In this document: positions 57,373-64,000 of the stretch, one piece after another
Layout of the letters: each line of letters starts with the position of its first letter
Numbering within the stretch: position 1 is the stretch's first letter
DNA from: Paludibacteraceae bacterium
GTDB taxonomy: Bacteria > Bacteroidota > Bacteroidia > Bacteroidales > Paludibacteraceae
Direction: 5' to 3'
Length of the DNA: 64,000 bases
Assembly (NCBI GenBank): GCA_017559505.1
Contig: JAFYSF010000010.1
Location: 1-64,000, forward strand
Notes under the pieces: generated by a model
Databases searched by the model: none
The model's input: only the letters and a program-made list of their open reading frames with translations
What the model was told of the DNA's origin: nothing
Program-made: the position numbers and the translations under genes

Positions 57373-60300
57373 TTAGAATGTTAATTGGAATGAAACATTA
57401 TAACTACGTGTAGAAGGCACTGCATAGTTGTCGATACCTGCCGAACCTGTACCCGAAGCACCTACACTTGCATTGGCTTGAGGGTCAGAACCTGTATAAC
57501 GAGAAATGAGGAACAAGTTGTTTCCTGTAAACGAAAGTTTAATACCTTCGATACCTTTTACTCGTTTAAGCAATGACGAGAAGTCATAACCCAATGTTAC
57601 ATATTGCAAACGAATATATGAACCATCTTCGAGGAAGTTAGATGACACCATATAACGTTCTGAAATTGTTGTTGCATCAAGCACGATTGGTGTTGTATTT
57701 TGCTCATAAATTGGATTACCATTAGCATCTGTTCCTGTTTGAACTACACCATCCCACACCACTTGACGACCACGATAGTGTTCAAGTGCTGGATGCATAC
57801 CATTTGACCACAAACCACGACCTGTCATATTCACAACATCACCACCAAGACGGCCTTCAAACAATGCACTCAAAGTCCATCCTTTATATTTAACTGTTGT
57901 ATTCAAACCTGCCATAAAGTCTGGCTCACGATTACCAATCAACACCATCTTACGTGGGTCGATTTGTGGATAACCATTTGCGTCACAAATAATTTTACCG
58001 TCTTCTGTACGGAGATAATCCGAACCACACAACGCTGTTGTTGAAGCTCCTTTATACGCTACTGGGAAGATATCGCCATATTGCGTACCTTGGATAAAGT
58101 CTACATCATCTGGAAGGTCAACAACCACACCACGGTTCAAACCAAGGTTAAATGCTGCTGTCCATGTCCAATCGCTATTTTTAATAATATCTTGTTCCAA
58201 AGAGATTTCCACACCGTGGTTTTTAACCGAACCTTCATTACGTGTTTGGAGCACATAACCTGATGTATAAGGTACGCGAACTGTAACGATTTGGTTGTTT
58301 GTTTGGATTGAATAATAAGCCACATCCAAACGTGTGCGACCTGCAAAGAAACGTACGTCAACACCAACTTCCCAAGAAGACGACATCTCTGGAATCAAGT
58401 TGAAGCCTGTTGAGAATGATGGGTTGTAAGAATAACCACCATCAGGCAATGTTGGATATTGACCAAAACGACGGTCGAACAAATAAGCAGGTGCATCTTT
58501 ACCTACCATCGCCCAGTTACCACGAAGTTTCAAGTATGAGAACCAATCATTTTTTGTTTCTGTCATACCTGGAATCAATTCCGACAATGTAACACCACCA
58601 GTGATTGATGGATAGAAGTATGGTGAATATTCATAAAGAAGTGTTGATGTCCAGTCCCAACGACCTGTAACTGACAACGATGCCAAACCTTTATAGTCTG
58701 CACGAACTTCACCAAACACACCTGCCCAACGGCGTTTGCTGTGTGTAACACTTACGTCATCAGTACCTTTGATTTCCGATACATTTGCCATACTATATAC
58801 ACCTGGCACGATGAAATTATAACCAGAAATGCTATTAGACAAACCTGTACGTTGTTTTGCTTCTGCACCAACCATTACGTCTACAGCAAAATCCCTTGGA
58901 AGGTCAATATGATAACTTGCATTAAAGTTAGCTGTCAACAATCGGCTCAATGATGAGCTATTGCTATACGAACCAAATGAAGATGAATTAGCCGAAGCAA
59001 CTTGACTTTCTGTCAAAAATTGATGTGTCAAGAAGTATTCTAAGTCATCTGTTTTTTGTGAATCTGGTACAAAGTTAGTATCACTGAAGCGTGGCACTGA
59101 ATAACCATCGTATGAATAGTTATTTTGGTCCATGCTTACGCGTGCTGTAAGATTCAAACCTTTCACTGGTGTTGCAGTAATGAAACCCGAAAGGATTGTA
59201 CGTGTGCTCAAGTTTGCACCTTCATCCATATAACGGCTCCACAATGGGCTGTATGGAGAATTTTCTTTGTCTTCTGTAAAATACAAGAAACGAATATCAC
59301 CCGACTCTGTTTTATAGTTTGTGATATCATCATTGATAGGCCAAGAATAAATACCCGAAATGCTACCTGCACCACGTGATTTATTATATGTAACGTTTGC
59401 ATTAACACCTGCTTTTATATATTTATTAGGTGTATATGTAGCTTTCATCAAAGCTGTCACTTTTTGCAAATAGTCATTTGGCACGATACCATCGTTATTT
59501 GAGAATGATGCCGACGCCAATGCTTGGAATTTATCGCTACCGCCCGAAAGAGACAAGTCATATTTATGGTAGAATCCATAATCTTTAAAGAAGTTTCTCA
59601 CGTTGTTATACAACACATCTCCCTCTTGAACCATTGGACCCCAACCATTTTTAGTTTGTTCGCGATAGAAACCACTCGAACCTGGCAAATATTTTTGTTG
59701 CACTTCAATCAAGTTAGCAGGAGTATCGAATTGTACACTTGCATTGAATGTTGTAACCAATTTACCTTCACTCACTTGCTTTGTTGTAATCATCAAAACA
59801 CCCGAAGCTGCTTCTTGACCATAAAGTGCCGATGCTGCTGCACCTTTCAATACTGTAATACTTTCAATATCGTTAGGGTTCAAGTCGCCAACACCACCTG
59901 TCAATGGCATACCATCCAACACGATAAGTGGCTCATTACCACCCGAAATAGATGTCACACCACGAAGAATAAGTTGCGAACCAGAGTTAGGCGAACCACC
60001 ACCTGTTGTAACGTTCACACCTGCCACGCGACCTTGCAACGCATTCAAGACATTAGCCGATTTACCCTCTGTCAAATCATCCGAACCTACATTTTGCACT
60101 GCGAAGTTCAAACGTTTTTTCTCTTGTACAACACCCATCGCTGTTACAACAACCTCTTCCAACACCTCTGCATCTGTAACAAGAACGATGTTTTGCATTG
60201 CATTCTTAACTACAATTTCTTGTGTCTTCATACCAACATACGACACCACCAATGTCTCACCTTTTGCAACATTGATAGAATAATTACCATCGAAGTCGGT

Positions 60301-60459
60301 AATTGTACCATTTGTTGTTCCCTTCACAAGAATCGAAGCACCAATAATCGGTTCACCATCATCTTTCGAAGTAACAACACCTGTCACTGTCAGCTGTTGT
60401 GCAAATCCAAATTGGACCATCATACACAACACTGCGATGATTAAGGAGATTTTTTTCAT
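57373..60459 (-). CDS. SusC/RagA-family TonB-linked outer-membrane transporter
   Basis: A 1028-residue TonB-dependent channel. Signal peptide (to FGFAQ), CarboxypepD_reg-like domain (about 24-100; VTSKDDGEPIIGASILVKGT), plug (about 130-230; NVLNALQGRVAGVNVTTGGG, ILRGVTSISGGNEPLIVLDGMPL), and a 22-strand barrel ending SFQLTF. These are the marks of the SusC/RagA family. Paired with the SusD gene 12 bases downstream. Location right after murK-like and murQ genes suggests amino-sugar-containing substrates such as muropeptides or N-acetylmuramate; RagAB-type peptide uptake is an alternative. Confidence 0.95.
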   Translation of the reverse strand: MKKISLIIAVLCMMVQFGFAQQLTVTGVVTSKDDGEPIIGASILVKGTTNGTITDFDGNYSINVAKGETLVVSYVGMKTQEIVVKNAMQNIVLVTDAEVLEEVVVTAMGVVQEKKRLNFAVQNVGSDDLTEGKSANVLNALQGRVAGVNVTTGGGSPNSGSQLILRGVTSISGGNEPLIVLDGMPLTGGVGDLNPNDIESITVLKGAAASALYGQEAASGVLMITTKQVSEGKLVTTFNASVQFDTPANLIEVQQKYLPGSSGFYREQTKNGWGPMVQEGDVLYNNVRNFFKDYGFYHKYDLSLSGGSDKFQALASASFSNNDGIVPNDYLQKVTALMKATYTPNKYIKAGVNANVTYNKSRGAGSISGIYSWPINDDITNYKTESGDIRFLYFTEDKENSPYSPLWSRYMDEGANLSTRTILSGFITATPVKGLNLTARVSMDQNNYSYDGYSVPRFSDTNFVPDSQKTDDLEYFLTHQFLTESQVASANSSSFGSYSNSSSLSRLLTANFNASYHIDLPRDFAVDVMVGAEAKQRTGLSNSISGYNFIVPGVYSMANVSEIKGTDDVSVTHSKRRWAGVFGEVRADYKGLASLSVTGRWDWTSTLLYEYSPYFYPSITGGVTLSELIPGMTETKNDWFSYLKLRGNWAMVGKDAPAYLFDRRFGQYPTLPDGGYSYNPSFSTGFNLIPEMSSSWEVGVDVRFFAGRTRLDVAYYSIQTNNQIVTVRVPYTSGYVLQTRNEGSVKNHGVEISLEQDIIKNSDWTWTAAFNLGLNRGVVVDLPDDVDFIQGTQYGDIFPVAYKGASTTALCGSDYLRTEDGKIICDANGYPQIDPRKMVLIGNREPDFMAGLNTTVKYKGWTLSALFEGRLGGDVVNMTGRGLWSNGMHPALEHYRGRQVVWDGVVQTGTDANGNPIYEQNTTPIVLDATTISERYMVSSNFLEDGSYIRLQYVTLGYDFSSLLKRVKGIEGIKLSFTGNNLFLISRYTGSDPQANASVGASGTGSAGIDNYAVPSTRSYNVSFQLTF

Positions 60460-60554
60460 AAATTAGACTTTTAGTAGCGAGTAGCAAGTTATATAACTTA
60501 CCAAATATCGCCTCGTTTATTATTTTATAGATTATTATTCTTATCGAACATCGC

Positions 60555-60624
60555 CTGTCAACTATTGACTGACCGTTGACTGTTGACCATCGACCGTTAA
60601 CTGTTGACCGTTGACCGTCGACTA
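60555..60624. repeat. 7-bp repeat array (CCGTTGA type)
   Basis: About nine heptamers (CTGTCAA, CTATTGA, then after four bases CCGTTGA, CTGTTGA, CCATCGA, CCGTTAA, CTGTTGA, CCGTTGA, CCGTCGA) end at the murQ stop codon, in the murQ-susC gap. The other part of the gap (60460-60554) shows nothing clear. Confidence 0.88.
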
Positions 60625-61434
60625 TTTATTATACGCATCAATAGCCGCTTTCACCTCGCCATGCATCAACAAAAGATTTTTTGCTTGGTCATATGGCAAG
60701 CCCAACTCTTCCACAATCATACGAGTACCACGGTCAACCAATTTCGCATTCGACAATTGCATGTTAACCATCTTATTACCCTTCACACGACCCAACTGAA
60801 TCATCGTAGTCGTAGTAATCATATTAAGAATAAGTTTTTGAGCCGTGCCCGATTTCAAGCGTGTACTACCTGTAACAAATTCAGGACCTACAATCGCTTC
60901 AATGGCGATATCTGCCTCTGCTGCAATAGGCGTATCAGGATTACATGACACCGAAGCTGTCAAAATACCATTTTCACGCGCATGACGCATAGCCCCTATT
61001 ACATAAGGTGTAGTACCCGAAGCCGCAATACCTACAACAACGTCTTTATTGCAAATATTACGATCAAGAAGTTCATGCCATCCTTTCTCAAAATCATCTT
61101 CAGCATTTTCTACCGGATTACGCAAAGCATGCTCTCCACCTGCGATAAGACCAATTACCAAAGTATTTGGCATACCAAAAGTCGGAGGAATTTCCGATGC
61201 ATCAAGCACACCAAGACGTCCACTTGTACCTGCTCCCATGTAGAAAATACGACCACCTTTCTTCATACGTGGCACAATTTCCGACACCAATTTCTCAATA
61301 GCAGGCAAAGCCTTTTCAACTGCAAGAGGCACCTTTTGATCCTCTTGATTCATATTATACAACAACTCGCCAATCGACATTTGGTCCAAGTCATTGTAAA
61401 GCGAACTTTTCTCAGTTATCTTTTCAAAAGCCAT
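60622..61434 (-). CDS. murQ: N-acetylmuramic acid 6-phosphate etherase
   Basis: Cytoplasmic SIS-domain enzyme that splits the lactyl ether of MurNAc 6-phosphate to GlcNAc 6-phosphate plus lactate. The 270-residue protein has the signature GAGTSGRLGVLDASEIPP at residues 67-84, including the catalytic glutamate, and the second phosphate-binding block IAASGTTPYV near 135. It is slightly shorter than E. coli MurQ at the C terminus. A 7-bp repeat array fills the gap on both sides: to the kinase gene upstream and to susC downstream. Confidence 0.97.
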   Translation of the reverse strand: MAFEKITEKSSLYNDLDQMSIGELLYNMNQEDQKVPLAVEKALPAIEKLVSEIVPRMKKGGRIFYMGAGTSGRLGVLDASEIPPTFGMPNTLVIGLIAGGEHALRNPVENAEDDFEKGWHELLDRNICNKDVVVGIAASGTTPYVIGAMRHARENGILTASVSCNPDTPIAAEADIAIEAIVGPEFVTGSTRLKSGTAQKLILNMITTTTMIQLGRVKGNKMVNMQLSNAKLVDRGTRMIVEELGLPYDQAKNLLLMHGEVKAAIDAYNK

Positions 61435-61445
61435 AATATATCACA

Positions 61446-61487
61446 TTTACTATTTACTCTTTACTAATTACTAACTACTAACTACTT
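61446..61487. repeat. 7-bp repeat array (TTTACTA type)
   Basis: Six heptamers (TTTACTA, TTTACTC, TTTACTA, ATTACTA, ACTACTA, ACTACTT) fill the gap between the kinase and murQ genes and form the last codon and stop of the kinase gene. Confidence 0.9.
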
Positions 61488-62318
61488 ATGGTATTCCACA
61501 AGCCCATCAATCGGATTCTGCATCACCTTACCCAACTTAATCCCACACATCTCGGCAGCCTCTCTCAACTCCGCATTAAAATAAAACGCAATCGAACCAA
61601 TAAATCCAACCTCAAGCTCCTTCCACTCTTCATATTGCTTAATATTTCTCTCAAAAAACGCCTTGAAAGCTCCAACAAGCAAATTATGGATATATTCATT
61701 CTCACGACGAGCCGACATAAATTTCGTAAACTGAGCCAACCAACGATTAGGGAAAGGTTGTTTATAAACTCTATCCACAATACCCAAATAAGTCAACCCA
61801 TACTCTTCAGTCAAAGCATCATAAATATCTTGAGGCATCTGCTTCTTCACCCAATCCGAAATCAACAACTTCCCAAGCACACCACCCGAGCCTTCATCAC
61901 CAAGAATATACCCCCCAGCATAAACACCTTTCACCAACGCCTCACCATCATACACACCCGAATTAGCACCCGTACCAAGAATACAAGCAATACCTCTCTC
62001 TCCCCCCAACAAACCGCGAGCAGCACCCAACATATCCGATGCCACAAACGCCGTTTTTGCTCCAATCACCGACATCAACACCGCTCCAAGAGCATTATTT
62101 TTAACCGGATCAGCACAACCAGCCCCATAAAAATAGACATTTTCAACGTCATTACCCACAATTTGTGGCAACAACGCCTCTTTCAACTGAGTTGTTATCT
62201 CCTCTTCAGTCTGAAAAAATGGATTTATACCTGCAGTTTCAAACTGCTTAATAATCTGATTACCACACGACAAACACCAAGCAGTCTTTGTCGAGCCACT
62301 ATCTGCTATAAGATTCAT
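61482..62318 (-). CDS. BadF/BadG/BcrA/BcrD-family amino-sugar kinase (NagK/MurK-like)
   Basis: A 278-residue ASKHA-fold kinase. The ATG at 62318 (MNLIADSGSTKTAW) is preferred over the one at 62339, because it puts the phosphate-1 loop DSGSTKT at the N terminus. Phosphate-2 loop ILGTGANSGVYDG and GDEGSGGVLGK are also present. BadF-type kinases phosphorylate GlcNAc or MurNAc; in Tannerella a kinase of this kind (MurK) is encoded with murQ. The position immediately before murQ therefore supports MurNAc kinase, with GlcNAc kinase as the alternative. A TATCTTTG -7 box precedes it. Confidence 0.85.
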   Translation of the reverse strand: MNLIADSGSTKTAWCLSCGNQIIKQFETAGINPFFQTEEEITTQLKEALLPQIVGNDVENVYFYGAGCADPVKNNALGAVLMSVIGAKTAFVASDMLGAARGLLGGERGIACILGTGANSGVYDGEALVKGVYAGGYILGDEGSGGVLGKLLISDWVKKQMPQDIYDALTEEYGLTYLGIVDRVYKQPFPNRWLAQFTKFMSARRENEYIHNLLVGAFKAFFERNIKQYEEWKELEVGFIGSIAFYFNAELREAAEMCGIKLGKVMQNPIDGLVEYHK

Positions 62319-62341
62319 TGATACAATAATACAATTCAATG

Positions 62342-62349
62342 CAAAGATA
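62342..62349 (-). promoter_or_regulatory. -7 box of the kinase-murQ-susCD operon
   Basis: CAAAGATA on the plus strand reads TATCTTTG on the minus strand, 24 bases upstream of the kinase ATG. CAAA/CAAG sequences at 62365-62373 offer a poorly spaced -33 box. This is the best candidate promoter for the whole minus-strand operon. Confidence 0.6.
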
Positions 62350-62401
62350 CGAAAAAAAACAACTCAAAACAAGTGTTTCACTAAAAAAAATTAAAAATCA
62401 T

Positions 62402-62432
62402 TTTGTTGTACCAAAAAAAATATCTAACTTTG
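62402..62432 (+). promoter_or_regulatory. Promoter of the NagB-LmbE gene
   Basis: TTTG at 62402-62405, 19 bases, TAACTTTG at 62425-62432: full match to the consensus. It faces away from the kinase promoter about 60 bases to its left. The leader to the ATG is nearly 190 bases and contains the S5 repeat. Confidence 0.87.
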
Positions 62433-62528
62433 CAGAGGTGAAATAGTACCCAAAATTCAGCAAATGAATAAGGGACTCTCGTTGCCTATTCAATACTAAA
62501 AATTCTAAAACTTGAATATACCGTGGAG

Positions 62529-62580
62529 ATACCTTCAAGCAACCTTCACCGAAGAAGACTGACACCCACTCGCAGTATAC
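62529..62580 (+). repeat. Dispersed CAAGCAACC element (S5) in the NagB-LmbE leader
   Basis: Identical over 33 bases to 16244-16276, and over 30 bases to the reverse complement of 9206-9235. It lies within the predicted 5' untranslated leader. Confidence 0.87.
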
Positions 62581-62626
62581 GTCTACATCGAAAAAACAAA
62601 TAAAAACAATATAAATTTATAAAGTC

Positions 62627-64000
62627 ATGAGAACAAATCTTAGTTCACAAATCGTACTTTATCAAGTACCCAAAAAGTATTATCAACCTGATTCTGCATT
62701 AGAAATATCTGGTATTTCTCGTTTCGAGAAAATCCACACACACATCACAAACTCAGCATCAGAAAGTAGCATAGTCGTTGCTCGCGAAATCGCTGACCTC
62801 ATCCGTCAACGCCAAGCCGAAAACCGCACTTGCACCCTATGCTTCACTAGCGGACGTTCTCCTATCGAAGTATTCAAAGAACTCGTTCGACTCCACAACG
62901 AAGAAAACCTAAGCTTCCAAAATGTGATAGTCTTCAACCTCTTCGAATACTATCCTCTCAACGTCAACTATGCTCAAAGCTGTTTCAACCAAATCAAAAC
63001 AAACCTTTTAGACAAAATCGATATCCTACCAGAAAACATTCACTCTATCGACCCAACTCTCAATCAATCAGAAATATCACAATTCTGCGCCAACTACGAA
63101 CTCAAAATCAAAGAATGCGGTGGTATCGACTATCAAATACTTGGTGTCGGAGGAGCTGGCAACGTCGGATTCAACGAACCAGGCTCGCAAGCGTCATCAC
63201 AAACTCGCCTCATCCTACTCGACACAAATTCTCGAGAAGAAGCAGTCCACTTCTTTGGCTCTCTCAACGAAGTACCTGCTGGCGCAATCACAATGGGTAT
63301 AAACACAATACTTAAAGCCAAACGCATCGCACTACTCGCATTTGGCGAACACAAAGCCAACATCATCAAAGCAATCGTAGAAGGACAAATGACTGACCAA
63401 TACCCAGCTTCATTCCTTCAAATGCACACAAATACAACTGTTTTCCTCGACATCCACTCGGCTAGCGCACTCACTCGCATCTCTTGCCCTTGGCTCGTAA
63501 CTTCTTGCGAATGGAGCGACAAACTAATCCGCCGCGCTATCGTATGGCTTTGCCAAAAAACAGGAAAACCAATCCTAAAACTCACTAACAAAGACTACAA
63601 CGAAAACGGACTTAGCGAACTCGTAGCCCTCTATGGTTCTGCCTACAACGTAAACATCAAAATATTCAACGACCTCCAACACACTATCACAGGTTGGCCA
63701 GGTGGCAAACCAAATGTCGACGACTCTAACCGCCCTGAACGTGCTAATCCATATCCAAAACGCGTCATCGTCTTCTCTCCTCACCCTGACGACGACGTAA
63801 TCTCAATGGGCGGAACACTCAAACGCCTTGTTGACCAAGGTCATGAAGTACACGTTTGTTATGAAACATCAGGTAATATTGCCGTTGGCGACGACGAAAT
63901 CATCCGTTTCATCGCATTCATCAAAGGCTTCACCGACATGTTCGACCCAGGCAACAAAGCAATCATCGCTAAATACGATGAAATCCGCAAATTCCTCCTC
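62627..64000 (+). CDS. nagB: Glucosamine-6-phosphate deaminase-like / LmbE fusion (partial)
   Basis: The frame runs from ATG 62627 to the window end without a stop (458 residues seen, C terminus missing). Residues 1-270 form a NagB-like isomerase/deaminase domain (CFTSGRSPIEVFKELVRLH, GFNEPGSQASSQTRLILLD, ITMGINTIL). The later part begins a PIG-L/LmbE deacetylase domain (FSPHPDDDVISMGGTLKRL). This fusion is the long form common in Bacteroidota. NagB makes fructose 6-phosphate and ammonia from GlcN 6-phosphate, linking MurQ product to glycolysis. Several canonical catalytic residues differ (NLFEYY for MDEY; GGAGNVGFNEP for xxDGHxxFNEP). Confidence 0.9.
   Translation, partial: MRTNLSSQIVLYQVPKKYYQPDSALEISGISRFEKIHTHITNSASESSIVVAREIADLIRQRQAENRTCTLCFTSGRSPIEVFKELVRLHNEENLSFQNVIVFNLFEYYPLNVNYAQSCFNQIKTNLLDKIDILPENIHSIDPTLNQSEISQFCANYELKIKECGGIDYQILGVGGAGNVGFNEPGSQASSQTRLILLDTNSREEAVHFFGSLNEVPAGAITMGINTILKAKRIALLAFGEHKANIIKAIVEGQMTDQYPASFLQMHTNTTVFLDIHSASALTRISCPWLVTSCEWSDKLIRRAIVWLCQKTGKPILKLTNKDYNENGLSELVALYGSAYNVNIKIFNDLQHTITGWPGGKPNVDDSNRPERANPYPKRVIVFSPHPDDDVISMGGTLKRLVDQGHEVHVCYETSGNIAVGDDEIIRFIAFIKGFTDMFDPGNKAIIAKYDEIRKFLL

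Noticed and set aside
59524..60444. 306-codon plus-strand frame antisense to susC
   Set aside because: Its Cys-, His- and Thr-rich composition is typical of antisense frames, and susC is certain. The 277-codon frame at 61488-62321 over the kinase gene is rejected for the same reason.

Overview
The window looks like a chromosome segment of a Bacteroidales bacterium (phylum Bacteroidota). The reasons are a SusC/SusD outer-membrane pair, C-terminal type IX secretion (T9SS) sorting domains, a GldG homologue, Bacteroidota-only families (DUF5686, DUF2851, DUF4623, a long NagB-LmbE fusion), and promoters of the TTTG-N19-TAnnTTTG type. Genus cannot be told. A hydF gene suggests [FeFe]-hydrogenase and an anaerobic fermenter. 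No rRNA, CRISPR array, prophage or transposase was seen; the only RNA gene found is an initiator tRNA-fMet.

Layout. 1-0.5 kb: an AT-rich 11-bp tandem array joined to a dispersed repeat (copy A). 0.5-7.4 kb (minus): acyl-CoA ligase, rnc, rnhB, an M28/glutaminyl-cyclase-like lipoprotein, a Dabb protein, gamma carbonic anhydrase, fabF and acpP. 7.8-12.6 kb (plus): rsmG, an MBL hydrolase, a CofE-like protein, lgt, rimM, hydF. 12.8-19.4 kb (plus): AraC regulator, DUF5686 outer-membrane protein, ispH, pfkA, tRNA-fMet and a secreted glycerophosphodiesterase. 19.5-33.6 kb (minus): fbaA, a beta-barrel protein, lemA, a long run (TPM protein, FKBP lipoprotein, membrane protein, nfo, gldG, a 51-residue Pmp3-type peptide, 7TM-HD phosphodiesterase), an M16 protease, and an HTH/DUF2975 pair. 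33.8-39.2 kb (plus): DUF2851, a CDF transporter, repeat copy B, a secreted orphan and prfC. 39.3-62.3 kb (minus): a secreted-protein and sugar-uptake region. 62.4 kb to the edge (plus): a NagB-LmbE fusion, cut by the window end.

The 39-64 kb part reads as one locus for amino sugars, most simply N-acetylmuramate/N-acetylglucosamine from cell-wall material. A BadF-type sugar kinase and MurQ etherase head a minus-strand operon that continues into susC, susD, two lipoproteins and a family-10-like glycosyl hydrolase. A second set holds a DUF4623 protein, two tandem phosphodiester glycosidases (NAGPA type), a small secreted protein and a T9SS-sorted amidase. The NagB-like gene is divergent from the kinase, with facing promoters.

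The most unusual signal is a family of imperfect tandem repeats with a strict period of 7 bp. The unit differs between sites (TTTACTA, CCGTTGA, CTCATTC, AATGCAC and others). The arrays fill gaps between genes, and the AATGCAC type (AATGCAA at one site) also forms the signal-peptide core of four secreted proteins. In two of these four the present copy number puts the ATG and signal peptide out of frame with the rest of the protein, and a change of whole 7-bp units would restore it. This suggests contingency (phase-variable) secretion, or else assembly errors at repeats. A second dispersed family (elements with CAAGCAACC) lies in at least seven intergenic places.
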